Below are positions 1-8,071 of a stretch of DNA of 64,000 nucleotides, in pieces (position 1 is the stretch's first letter; each line of letters begins with the position of its first letter). The DNA is from JAXDTI01 sp034090045 (lineage in GTDB: Bacteria > Actinomycetota > Actinomycetes > Actinomycetales > Actinomycetaceae): positions 129,724 to 193,723 of the forward strand of contig JAXDTI010000004.1 of the NCBI GenBank assembly GCA_034090045.1. The letters run 5' to 3'. The translations under genes and the position numbers were made by a program. Below the pieces are notes generated by a model, which saw only the letters and a program-made list of their open reading frames with translations, made no database searches and was not told the origin of the DNA.

Positions 1-1032
1 TTCCTGACCGAGTTTCACAACCTGCTCGGGCATATCGACGTGGCGTACCGCCAATTCGGAGATGTGCACCAGACCTTCGATACCGTCTTCTACACGCACA
101 AACGCGCCGAAAGGTACAAGTTTCGTGACGATACCTGGAACAACCTGACCGATTGCGTGGGTACGTGCAAAAGCCTGCCACGGATCCTCAAGTGTGGATT
201 TCAAAGACAGCGAAACGCGTTCCCGATCCATATCGACGTCCAGCACCTCTACCTGGACTTCCTGACCCACTTCTACAACCTCGGAGGGGTGGTCGATGTG
301 CTTCCAAGACAGTTCCGAGACGTGTACCAGTCCGTCAACACCGCCGAGATCCACGAATGCACCGAAGTTGACGATAGAAGAAATATGACCGCTACGAATC
401 TGCCCTTTAAGGAGGGTACCGAGGAATTCGCTGCGAACCTTCGCCTGGGTCTGCTCCAGGTAGGCACGGCGAGAGAGCACCACATTGTTGCGAGTTTTGT
501 CCAGCTCAATAATCTTTGCGTCCAGCTGGCGCCCAATGTAGGGATCCAGGTCTCGTACGCGGCGCATCTCTATGAGAGATGCCGGCAGGAACCCACGTAA
601 GCCGATATCGAGAATCAGACCACCTTTCACAACCTCGATGACAGTGCCGGTAACGATACCGTCCTTGGCTTTAATCTGCTCGATGTCACCCCAGGCGCGC
701 TCGTATTGGGCACGCTTCTTGCTCAGCAGCAGCCGACCTTCTTTGTCTTCTTTTTGCAGCACGAGCGCTTCAATCTCGTCACCGATTTGTACGATGTCGT
801 CGGGGTCAACATCGTGCTTGATTGACAGTTCCCTGGCGAGGATTACTCCCTCGGTCTTGTAGCCGATATCCAGCAGAACCTCATCGTGATCTACGCGGAC
901 AACGATACCTTTGACGAGGTCGCCATCCTTGAAGTTGATGATTGTGCCGTCGATTGCGGCGATGAGGTCCTCTTCGGAACCGATGTCGTTAACGGCCACC
1001 TGATCAGGTGCCGTGGCTTCGTTGGTGGTCAT
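1..1032 (-). CDS. rpsA: 30S ribosomal protein S1 (C-terminal part beyond window)
   Basis: S1 binds mRNA on the 30S subunit during translation initiation. The ATG is at 1030-1032 and the frame stays open for 344 codons to the window edge, so the C-terminus is missing. S1 repeats are visible, with RNA-binding motifs such as GLRGFLPASL, VNFGAFVDLGGVDGLVHVSEL and VPFGAFVRVEDGIEGLVHISEL. The N-terminal region (MTTNEATAPDQ) is like the short actinobacterial leader. A GGGAG about a dozen bases upstream may be the ribosome site. The order rpsA-polA-ANTAR regulator matches mycobacteria. Confidence 0.95.
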   Translation of the reverse strand, partial: MTTNEATAPDQVAVNDIGSEEDLIAAIDGTIINFKDGDLVKGIVVRVDHDEVLLDIGYKTEGVILARELSIKHDVDPDDIVQIGDEIEALVLQKEDKEGRLLLSKKRAQYERAWGDIEQIKAKDGIVTGTVIEVVKGGLILDIGLRGFLPASLIEMRRVRDLDPYIGRQLDAKIIELDKTRNNVVLSRRAYLEQTQAKVRSEFLGTLLKGQIRSGHISSIVNFGAFVDLGGVDGLVHVSELSWKHIDHPSEVVEVGQEVQVEVLDVDMDRERVSLSLKSTLEDPWQAFARTHAIGQVVPGIVTKLVPFGAFVRVEDGIEGLVHISELAVRHVDMPEQVVKLGQE

Positions 1033-1194
1033 ATAGGTTGTGACTCCCAAATGGATACTAGTAGGTTTATATGTACTTTTGGCGTGTAAACACACCGTGA
1101 ATCATCCTAGCATCTGCCACTGAAACTGCCTATTTCAGGTTTAACAGGCTACGAACAGCTCTCACATCGGTCACCTGAGCATCGGCAAAAGTCA

Positions 1195-3876
1195 TTAGTG
1201 AGCGGCTTCCTGCCAGGAATAGCCGACCCCTATGCTGACCGTCAACGGCACCCGCATTTGGGTGGTGTTAGTCATCTCTCTCGTGACGAGTTCCCGTAGT
1301 TGCTCCGCTTCGCCAGGCGCGATCTCAAGTATCAACTCATCGTGTATCTGCAGGAGCAGCCGGGACTTCAACTGCTGTTCATCGAGGGCTCGTGCAACCC
1401 GGATCATGGCGCTTTTCATAATGTCGGCTGCCTGTCCCTGAATGGGGGCGTTAAGAGCGGCACGTTCTGCCATCGCCCGCAGCTGCCTGTTTGAGCTGTT
1501 CAAATCGTTAAAGTAACGTCTTCGCCCCTTTTGAGTGGTGGTGTATCCGCGCTTCCTGGCCTCAGCAACGGTAGCTTCAAGGAAATCACGAATTTTTCCG
1601 AAACGTTGAAAGTACCGATCCATGAGCTGCTGGGCTTCACCCTGCGGAATTTTCAATTGTTGGCTCAGCCCATAGGCGCTCAAACCGTATGCGAGACCGT
1701 AGGATGTAGCTTTTACCCGGGAACGCAAATCTGGTGTCACCTGTTCAGCGGGCACACCAAAAACCATTGCAGCCATCGTCCGATGCAGGTCCTCTCCAGA
1801 TGCGAAAGCCCTTATGAGTTCCTCATCGCCGCACAGGTCAGCCATAATCCGCATCTCAATCTGCGAATAGTCGGCACTCATGAGGTTTTCGTAGCCCATT
1901 GAGGCAACAAACGCAGATCGGATACGGCGACCGGTTTCGGTTCGTATCGGGATATTTTGCAGGTTAGGTTCTGAGGATGACAGCCTGCCGGTTGCCGTCA
2001 CGTTCTGATGATAGCGAGTGTGTATCCGCCCGTCTGTAGCGATTGCCGAAATCAGACCTTCAACGATTTGCAGCAACTTGATACTGTCTCGATGCTCCAA
2101 GAGATGTTCCAAAAAAGGATGATGGGAACGCTGATATAGTCCCACAAGCGCCTCAGCGTTGGTTGTGTATCCGGTTTTTGTTTTCCGTGTTTTAGGTAAC
2201 CCCAGCTGATCGAAGAGTACTTCCTGGAGCTGTTTAGGGGAAGAAAGGTTGAGATCTGTTCTTCCCACATCTGCACGTGCCGCTGCCTGGGCAGATTCAA
2301 CCTGATATTGCAGATCTGTGTGCAGCTGTTCCATACGTTCGGCGGATACCGCTATACCGAGCTGCTCCATTTCAAAGAGTATTCGCTCCAGCGGTAACTC
2401 TATTTCGTGGAGCAGCGGTTGGAGCGAACGACGAGATATCATCTCCCCCAGAACATTATTGAGGTCAATTAACGCTCCGGCCTCATGGGTCAGGTAACTG
2501 TAATCAGCCGTTCCGAACAGATCTGGTTCACCGGGCTCAGGTGGCTGATAATCCAGGTATTTACGTGCAAGCACCGACACCGAATACTCACGCATATCCG
2601 AATAGAGCAGATAGGCCATTATCGAGATGTCGTTAAAACTCTTACCCATCTCCAGCCCCTCGCCCTTGAGGGAGTGCATGGCATCTTTCGCTGAATGCAC
2701 AATCAACGGAAAACTGGCCAGCACCTGTTTCAAATCGGTGAGCATCTGATCCGAGGCAGTAGTTAAATCAATCAGCTGGGTGCTGCGTTTATTCTGCTCG
2801 CTGTCTTGCGCCAATGCCACACGGTCGATACGTCGAGTTTTGTATCCGCTCTCCCCCGCAATCGCTATCGCCACGGGAGCTTGTGGCACCAGCCAGTCGA
2901 GCGGTGGTATGTCTGAAGCAATCTCGTCTATCTTTCGGTCTTGAAACCCCTCAGCGGAAGTATCGGTCTGTCCTTCAGCTTTGGTTAGCCCAAAAACCTC
3001 TTTGCGGATGCTGCCGAACTCTAATTTGTCAAAGAGCCGTTCCAGACGCGGAACATCAAAATCTAGACCTTCGATATCGGTCACTGAAATCCCCAGGTCG
3101 AGATCGGTTACGAGGTGATTCAATCGCCGATTTCGACGTACATTGTCGAGGTTATCTCGCAGGCTTTCACCGCGTTTACCTCCGATTTCTGCAACGTGAG
3201 CAAAAATACCCTCAAGTCCGCCGTACTGGTTTATCCACCCCGCAGCAATTTTTTCGCCTACCATTGGTACGCCCGGCAGGTTATCAGCGTGCTCACCAAC
3301 GAGTGCCGCAATCTCCGGGTACTGTTGCGGAGCAACCCCGTAGCGTTCCTGGATAGCCGCCGGGGTCATCTGCCGTAAATCTGTCATAGAACGTCCAGGG
3401 TATAAGACATTTACCTGATCGGTTATGAGTTGAAAACTGTCCCGATCCCCAGACACCACCAACACTCGCATACCTGATTTTTCGCCTTCAACAGCGAGGG
3501 TTGCGAGAATATCGTCAGCCTCATAGTTTTCTTTGGTGAGCTGTTGGATTCCCATCGCATCCAGCAGCTCCTTAATCAGTTCGACCTGTTCAATGAGTTC
3601 TTTTGGAGTTTCATCCCGTCCAGCCTTATATTCGGGATATTCCTCGGTTCGAAAGGAACGTCGCGACAGGTCGAAGGCGACCGCTATCCGTTCCGGATTC
3701 CACTCCCGCAGCAGCTTGAGCAGTATTCTCAGGAAACTGTAGACCGCCGCGGTTGCCTGCCCGCCGCTGGTGGTGAATCCCTGTGCGTGTTGCAGCGCGA
3801 AATAGGCACGAAAAGCAATGGAATGCCCGTCAATCGCCATCAGGGTTTCACCGGCGGCTGGCTGAACGGCAGCCAT
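1195..3876 (-). CDS. polA: DNA polymerase I
   Basis: PolA fills gaps and removes RNA primers in replication and repair. The 893 residues give an N-terminal 5'-nuclease domain (about 1-300, starting near MAIDGHSIAFRAYFAL, with VSGDRDSFQL), a degenerate 3'-5' exonuclease-like domain (about 325-510) and a polymerase domain. Catalytic Asp residues lie near 669 (ADYSQIE) and 846 (QIHDE). The exonuclease-like region lacks the usual acidic residues (AIAGESG where D-x-E is expected), so proofreading is probably absent. The O helix reads KATSYGLAYG, with Tyr at the E. coli Phe762 position, as in M. tuberculosis PolA. The ATG lies two bases after the stop of the upstream response regulator. Confidence 0.97.
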   Translation of the reverse strand: MAAVQPAAGETLMAIDGHSIAFRAYFALQHAQGFTTSGGQATAAVYSFLRILLKLLREWNPERIAVAFDLSRRSFRTEEYPEYKAGRDETPKELIEQVELIKELLDAMGIQQLTKENYEADDILATLAVEGEKSGMRVLVVSGDRDSFQLITDQVNVLYPGRSMTDLRQMTPAAIQERYGVAPQQYPEIAALVGEHADNLPGVPMVGEKIAAGWINQYGGLEGIFAHVAEIGGKRGESLRDNLDNVRRNRRLNHLVTDLDLGISVTDIEGLDFDVPRLERLFDKLEFGSIRKEVFGLTKAEGQTDTSAEGFQDRKIDEIASDIPPLDWLVPQAPVAIAIAGESGYKTRRIDRVALAQDSEQNKRSTQLIDLTTASDQMLTDLKQVLASFPLIVHSAKDAMHSLKGEGLEMGKSFNDISIMAYLLYSDMREYSVSVLARKYLDYQPPEPGEPDLFGTADYSYLTHEAGALIDLNNVLGEMISRRSLQPLLHEIELPLERILFEMEQLGIAVSAERMEQLHTDLQYQVESAQAAARADVGRTDLNLSSPKQLQEVLFDQLGLPKTRKTKTGYTTNAEALVGLYQRSHHPFLEHLLEHRDSIKLLQIVEGLISAIATDGRIHTRYHQNVTATGRLSSSEPNLQNIPIRTETGRRIRSAFVASMGYENLMSADYSQIEMRIMADLCGDEELIRAFASGEDLHRTMAAMVFGVPAEQVTPDLRSRVKATSYGLAYGLSAYGLSQQLKIPQGEAQQLMDRYFQRFGKIRDFLEATVAEARKRGYTTTQKGRRRYFNDLNSSNRQLRAMAERAALNAPIQGQAADIMKSAMIRVARALDEQQLKSRLLLQIHDELILEIAPGEAEQLRELVTREMTNTTQMRVPLTVSIGVGYSWQEAAH

Positions 3877-3878
3877 GA

Positions 3879-4484
3879 CTATTTACTCACAGCTAGCTGA
3901 TCGATGACTGCCTCGGCGACCTCTTTCATAGAGAGCCGTTTATTCATAGAGGTTTTTTGTAACCACCGGAAAGCCTCCGGTTCACTCATTTCCATACGCT
4001 CCATCAACATGCCTTTAGCCCTGTCAACGAGCTTTCTGGTCTCCATCCGCTCGGTCAAATCCTCAATCTCGTCCTCAAGCGAGAGTATTTCTCGGTGCCG
4101 AGCGAGAGCTACCTCAAGAGCTGGCAGCAGTTCAGCTGCGGTGAAAGGCTTCACAACATATGCCATAGCTCCGATTTCTGCGGCTTGTTGCACAAGTTCT
4201 CGCTGTGAAAAGGCAGTGAGCATGACTACTGCACAAGATAATTCTTTCTGTATTTCTTGAGCAGCAGTAATACCGTCCATTTTCGGCATTTTAATGTCCA
4301 TAACACACAGCTGCGGATTCAGCTCAAGAGCCTTCTCAATTCCCTCACGACCGTCACCTGCCTCGCCTACCACCTCATAGCCCGCGTCCTGTAGCGTCTC
4401 GACAATATCCATGCGGATAAGCGGTTCATCCTCGACTACGAGCACTTTTACTGAGCTATTATCCTTCGATTTATCAGTTGCCAC
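3879..4484 (-). CDS. ANTAR-domain response regulator (PdtaR-like)
   Basis: The 201-residue protein has a receiver domain (about 12-130; VVEDEP acidic pocket, phospho-acceptor Asp in VMDIKMPKMDG, Lys in VVKPF). A coiled segment and a C-terminal ANTAR domain follow (about 140-200; LVDRAKGMLMER, MSEPEAFRWLQK). ANTAR proteins bind RNA hairpins and cause antitermination. Position and make-up match M. tuberculosis PdtaR (Rv1626), which also lies by polA. No histidine kinase partner is present here. The start is a GTG with no visible Shine-Dalgarno. A TAAAAT hexamer at 4491-4496 ends six bases before it, so the mRNA is probably leaderless. Confidence 0.9.
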   Translation of the reverse strand: MATDKSKDNSSVKVLVVEDEPLIRMDIVETLQDAGYEVVGEAGDGREGIEKALELNPQLCVMDIKMPKMDGITAAQEIQKELSCAVVMLTAFSQRELVQQAAEIGAMAYVVKPFTAAELLPALEVALARHREILSLEDEIEDLTERMETRKLVDRAKGMLMERMEMSEPEAFRWLQKTSMNKRLSMKEVAEAVIDQLAVSK

Positions 4485-4540
4485 GACTTTATTTTATGAT
4501 GTTCTAAGTCTGCTTCGGATGTTTTTACACTAAAAGCAGA

Positions 4541-4614
4541 GCCCCGGTGGCCCAACTGGCAGAGGCGGTCGACTCAAACTCGGCATGTTGAGGGTTCGAA
4601 TCCCTCCCGGGGTA
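4541..4614 (+). tRNA. tRNA-Leu (CAA)
   Basis: The cloverleaf folds cleanly. The acceptor is GCCCCGG (4541-4547) with CCGGGGT (4607-4613) and discriminator A 4614. The D stem is GCC/GGC, the anticodon stem 4568-4572 with 4580-4584, the loop CTCAAAC with anticodon CAA at 4575-4577, and the T stem GAGGG/CCCTC with loop TTCGAAT. CCA is not encoded. The variable loop is only five bases (ATGTT), giving a class I shape although leucine tRNAs normally carry a long variable arm. It lies between the ANTAR regulator and tatC, both on the other strand. Confidence 0.85.
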
Positions 4615-4617
4615 CCG

Positions 4618-5367
4618 TTATTTTTTGGTTTTACGAAAATGCCACCAATCGTGGAAAGCCGATATTCCGACAGCCCCAAAATACAGGGCAAGCAGCACTA
4701 ACGCCTGGGCAATTACCGGCCACGGAGTGGGCAACGGGTTAGCTATAGCCGCGAATATAAAAGACACAACGGTTGCCCAGCGCCAGGCTCGCAGCATTCT
4801 TCGCGCGTTCAGCACTCCCCCGAAATTCAGCATAACCAGCACTTCGGGAACCAGGAACGACAAGCCGAAAGCCATAACGAGCCTGGTATAGAAACGCACA
4901 TATGCATCAGCCTGAAGCAGCATAACCGACTCTGTTGGGGTGAATGAGGACAAGATTTCGACCGCCCGGGGAGCCAACCACGCTCCAAAAACAACACCAG
5001 CTATGAACAACACGACCCCGGCGAAACCGAAACCCAGCAGATAGAGGCGTTCTCGACGTCGAAGCGCCGGCCAAATAAAGGCAGTGAGCTGCGATATCCA
5101 CCAGGGGGAAGAGATGAGCAGCCCAATCCATAGTGATACTTTCATACGCATATCGAATGCTGCGCCGACGGTTTGAAAATTGAGTTGGACGTCACCGAGC
5201 TCAGATAGCGGAGAGGTGATCTGAGCCAACACCAAATCGCAGAGGAACCATCCTGCAATCGCACCTATACCGATACCGAGAAAGGATAGCAACAGGCGCT
5301 TACGCAGTTCCCTCAGGTGCTGTGCAAGGGGCATGAAACCGGCATCACCGGAAGTTTTGTCGGACAC
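4618..5367 (-). CDS. tatC: Sec-independent translocase subunit TatC
   Basis: TatC is the six-helix membrane receptor that recognises twin-arginine signal peptides on folded exported proteins. The 249 residues begin with the family's LAQHLRELRKRLL cytoplasmic stretch, followed by hydrophobic helices (for example LLSFLGIGIGAIAGWFLCDL) and the FVLV-type loop near FGLSFLVPEVLVML. It ends with a basic tail (HFRKTKK). It is the last gene of the lgt-tatB-tatA-tatC run, nine bases after tatA. The stop is four bases from the oppositely oriented tRNA-Leu. Confidence 0.95.
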   Translation of the reverse strand: MSDKTSGDAGFMPLAQHLRELRKRLLLSFLGIGIGAIAGWFLCDLVLAQITSPLSELGDVQLNFQTVGAAFDMRMKVSLWIGLLISSPWWISQLTAFIWPALRRRERLYLLGFGFAGVVLFIAGVVFGAWLAPRAVEILSSFTPTESVMLLQADAYVRFYTRLVMAFGLSFLVPEVLVMLNFGGVLNARRMLRAWRWATVVSFIFAAIANPLPTPWPVIAQALVLLALYFGAVGISAFHDWWHFRKTKK

Positions 5368-5376
5368 CGCCTTATA

Positions 5377-5613
5377 TTACTTGGCAGACTCGGGAGCGTC
5401 TGTGTCGTGCTGGGTGTCGTTTGCGGGAGGCTGAACCTGTTTCGGCCCCTCACCAAGATCGTTAAGTTCTTCCTTCAGAACCTTCGCGGATTTTCCGAGG
5501 TTGCGGGCAATATCTGGCAGCTTCGATGCCCCGAAAATCAGAATCAAAACAACAATAACTACTATCCAAACCGTGGGGCTCACGGACATCGGGATAAAAA
5601 GTGCAGGTGTCAT
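5377..5613 (-). CDS. tatA: Sec-independent translocase subunit TatA
   Basis: TatA oligomerises to form the pore-like element of the twin-arginine export system. The 78-residue protein has one N-terminal membrane helix (about 12-28, VWIVVIVVLILIFG), the hinge FGASKLPDIARNLGKS, an amphipathic helix, and an acidic, Gln/Pro-rich tail. The ATG at 5611-5613 is preceded by AAGGAGCGGAA, a strong ribosome site. The N-terminus is slightly longer than usual (MTPALFIP before the helix). It lies between tatB and tatC. Confidence 0.93.
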   Translation of the reverse strand: MTPALFIPMSVSPTVWIVVIVVLILIFGASKLPDIARNLGKSAKVLKEELNDLGEGPKQVQPPANDTQHDTDAPESAK

Positions 5614-5640
5614 TTCCGCTCCTTAAGGTTACCTTTGCAG

Positions 5641-5970
5641 CTATTCTATTGGACTATTATCTCCACCAGGTGTTTTCGAGCCGGCATCCGGGCGGGTCTG
5701 TTCCACCCACAGTTGTATTTCTTCGGCGACGGCTTCTTTTATGATTCTGCGCGGATCATACTGCCTTGGATCGAGTTTTGACAGGTCAACTTGCAGCCCA
5801 TCTTCTGTTTCGGCGGTTTGTTGTCGCAAATGGGCTGACCATTTGCGCAACGAGGCGACACTATCGCGTAACCATCCCAGCGCTTGTGCTGCCCGAACAG
5901 GACCGACAACTATGACCGCAACAACGAGTATCAGCAGCATCTCAGAGCCGTCGATACCAAAAAAGTTCAT
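5641..5970 (-). CDS. tatB: TatB-like Sec-independent translocase protein
   Basis: The protein has one N-terminal membrane helix (MLLILVVAVIVVGPVRAAQ) after an FFGIDGSE start, then an amphipathic segment and a charged C-terminal half, 109 residues in all. This is the TatB design: it contacts TatC and the signal peptide. The hinge has GPVRAA rather than the common GPxRLP, so it is a divergent member. Its ATG overlaps the lgt stop (ATGA), which implies coupling to lgt. tatA follows 27 bases later. Confidence 0.85.
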   Translation of the reverse strand: MNFFGIDGSEMLLILVVAVIVVGPVRAAQALGWLRDSVASLRKWSAHLRQQTAETEDGLQVDLSKLDPRQYDPRRIIKEAVAEEIQLWVEQTRPDAGSKTPGGDNSPIE

Positions 5971-6809
5971 TTCTGGCTCGCCTCAGTCTCATCTGCTGCG
6001 ACACTATCTAAAACAGCCGGAGCAACCCGGCGTTTCGAGATCCTGAAACACAGAAAGGCCAGCGCAAATATCAGAATTGATGTCCAAACGTTGAGGCGCA
6101 GACCAAAAATATGGTTTGCGGGATCTATTCGTAACATTTCAATCCAGACCCGTCCGGAGGTGTATGCCATCACATAGAACCAAAACGACATTCCGCCTTT
6201 GAAATCGAAGCGTTTCTCGGCAACCATCAGGAGGACCGCCGCCAACAGGCACCATATCAGTTCATAGAGGAAAGTCGGGTGAAAGGTGGTGCCGGGAGGA
6301 TAACCAGCAGGATTATCGATCTGTAACCCCCACGGCAGCGTAGTCGGTGCACCGTACAGTTCCTGATTGAACCAGTTGCCGAGCCTTCCGACAGCCTGGG
6401 CAACCAACAAACCAGGGGCAGCCGCATCCGCAAAAGGAGCCATAGGCTGCCCCTTTTTACGAAGCACCAGGTATACAGCCACCGCCCCGAGAGCTATCGC
6501 ACCCCAGATTCCCAAACCACCATTCCAGATTTTTAAGGCATCCCACGGGTTCCGATCGGGACGGAAATAAAGTTCATTATCGCTGATTACATGATAGAGA
6601 CGTCCTCCGATAATCCCGGCAGGAACCGCCCAAAGAACAACGTCGTACAGGTCATCGAGCCTCCCACCCCTGGCGATATACCGTTTCCGAGTGATAAGAA
6701 CGGCGAGCACGATACCGCATATTATCGCCAGCGCATAGGCTCGGATTGGTATGGATATATACCAAACTCCCTGTGACGGAGAAGGAATGGCCGATAGGAT
6801 TATATTCAT
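5967..6809 (-). CDS. lgt: Prolipoprotein diacylglyceryl transferase
   Basis: Lgt transfers diacylglycerol from phosphatidylglycerol to the lipobox cysteine of prolipoproteins in the cytoplasmic membrane. The 280 residues carry about seven hydrophobic segments, the IWNGGLGIWGAIALG stretch and the signature GRLGNWFNQELYG. The ATG overlaps the stop of trpC copy 1 (ATGA). The trpC-lgt neighbourhood is typical of actinobacteria. One likely substrate in this window is the ABC transporter lipoprotein at 25248. Confidence 0.95.
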   Translation of the reverse strand: MNIILSAIPSPSQGVWYISIPIRAYALAIICGIVLAVLITRKRYIARGGRLDDLYDVVLWAVPAGIIGGRLYHVISDNELYFRPDRNPWDALKIWNGGLGIWGAIALGAVAVYLVLRKKGQPMAPFADAAAPGLLVAQAVGRLGNWFNQELYGAPTTLPWGLQIDNPAGYPPGTTFHPTFLYELIWCLLAAVLLMVAEKRFDFKGGMSFWFYVMAYTSGRVWIEMLRIDPANHIFGLRLNVWTSILIFALAFLCFRISKRRVAPAVLDSVAADETEASQK

Positions 6810-7669
6810 CTTTCGGAACGCTTTCTGTTAGCCCTGTCGATCCGTTCGGTTCGAGAACCGGAAACCGCCGGGTGGGAACCAGCAGCAACCATTTCAGATA
6901 CCGTCGCCTGTGGATTATCGGAACGCACCAGAGCCTCGCCTATCAACACGCAATCGGCACCCTGCTCAGCGTAGCGGAAGACATCCTGTGGGGTGCGAAC
7001 ACCGGATTCCGCCACCGCAATAACCGTCTGCGGCAGAACGTCCACAATTTGAGCAAAGTTTTCCATGTTTACCTCGCCGGTAAACAAATCACGCGCATTA
7101 ATTCCGACAACCTCAGCTCCGGCATCGAGAGCCTGCAGCGCTTGCAATCGCGAATAAACATCCACCAGCGCAACCATACCTAAAGAATGGATGCGTTCGA
7201 TGAAGCCCAAGAGCACATCCGGTGCCAATAGCGGTGCGCTCACCAGTATCATGTCTGCGCCAGCTGCACGAGCCTCATGTATCTGATAGGGCGAAACAAG
7301 CAGGTCTTTGACCAGTATGGGTGCCTGGATATGCGGACGAATACGAACCAAATCGGCAAGCGAACCGCCATACAATCGCCGGTTGGTAGTAACCGAAATC
7401 ATGGCTGCCCCACCGGCAATATATTCGTTTGCCAACCATTCTGGATTGTTGATTTGGGCGATGGTACCGGTGGATGGCGAAATTCGCTTTAGCTCAGCTA
7501 TCACCGTCACAGATCCTTCGGAGCCCAGCGCATCTAGCACCGGTAGTGGTTTCTGAGTCTCTAGTGCCAGTTCTTTAACCGTTTCGAGGGGCACTTGCCT
7601 TTGACGAATCTCGACATCATGACGCGCAGCCGCAACTATTTGAGCGGCACGCATATCAATGTCGGACAT
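6806..7669 (-). CDS. trpC: Indole-3-glycerol phosphate synthase, copy 1 (altered active site)
   Basis: The 287-residue TIM-barrel protein belongs to the IGPS family, which closes the indole ring in tryptophan synthesis. AELKRISPS (Glu59, Lys61), Lys121, INARDL (Asn191) and AESGV (Glu221) are kept. The motif usually reading VLTE is VTTN, KDF is KDL, and VEVH is VDVY (Asp170 for the conserved Glu). Its style (NARDL, C-terminal AAGSHP) is actinobacterial. It lies between hisI and lgt, a known actinobacterial trp position, but no other trp gene is here. A second, canonical trpC lies at 57420-58211. It may be a less active or re-specialised copy. Confidence 0.85.
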   Translation of the reverse strand: MSDIDMRAAQIVAAARHDVEIRQRQVPLETVKELALETQKPLPVLDALGSEGSVTVIAELKRISPSTGTIAQINNPEWLANEYIAGGAAMISVTTNRRLYGGSLADLVRIRPHIQAPILVKDLLVSPYQIHEARAAGADMILVSAPLLAPDVLLGFIERIHSLGMVALVDVYSRLQALQALDAGAEVVGINARDLFTGEVNMENFAQIVDVLPQTVIAVAESGVRTPQDVFRYAEQGADCVLIGEALVRSDNPQATVSEMVAAGSHPAVSGSRTERIDRANRKRSER

Positions 7670-7732
7670 TTCGCTCCTCCCTGCGCTGGTATGTTCAGTA
7701 AATCGAAAAAACCAGGGATAACCAAATCGTGA

Positions 7733-8071
7733 CTACACACCGATTGGACCGCCGGCATCAAAACAGCTGAAAGTCCCGGTATGGCAGGCAGCGCCAACCT
7801 GATCTACCTGGATTAGAAGTGCATCCCCGTCACAGTCGATTTTCACTGATTTCACATGCTGGAAATGCCCCGAGGTGTCGCCTTTATGCCAGTACTCTTT
7901 TCGGGAACGTGACCAGAAAGTGACTGTTCCATCCCGTAATGTACGGTCCAGAGCCTCATCATTCATCCAACCGACCATCAAAACCTGACCGGTATCGTAC
8001 TGTTGGATGACTGCACAGACCAAACCGGCTTCGTTTCGTTTCAGTAGCTGGGCTATTTCGGGTTGCAGCAT
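7733..8071 (-). CDS. hisI: Phosphoribosyl-AMP cyclohydrolase
   Basis: HisI opens the adenine ring of phosphoribosyl-AMP, the third step of histidine synthesis, and uses zinc and magnesium. The 112 residues show the family core: MVGWMNDEALDRTL, FWSRSRKEYWHKGDTSG, the metal-binding segment KIDCDGDALLIQVDQ and the CHTG cysteine-histidine pair. It has the usual size of a monofunctional HisI with no HisE domain. The start overlaps the hisF stop by one base. A 63-base gap separates it from trpC copy 1, with no obvious terminator. Confidence 0.95.
   Translation of the reverse strand: MLQPEIAQLLKRNEAGLVCAVIQQYDTGQVLMVGWMNDEALDRTLRDGTVTFWSRSRKEYWHKGDTSGHFQHVKSVKIDCDGDALLIQVDQVGAACHTGTFSCFDAGGPIGV

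Noticed and set aside
40..600. Plus-strand frame of 186 codons opposite rpsA
   Set aside because: It lies antisense to a well-supported S1 protein, has no recognisable domain, and reads as a shadow of the repeat-rich S1 coding sequence.
2814..3356. Plus-strand frame opposite polA
   Set aside because: Antisense to a conserved part of DNA polymerase I, with low-complexity basic translation and no motif.
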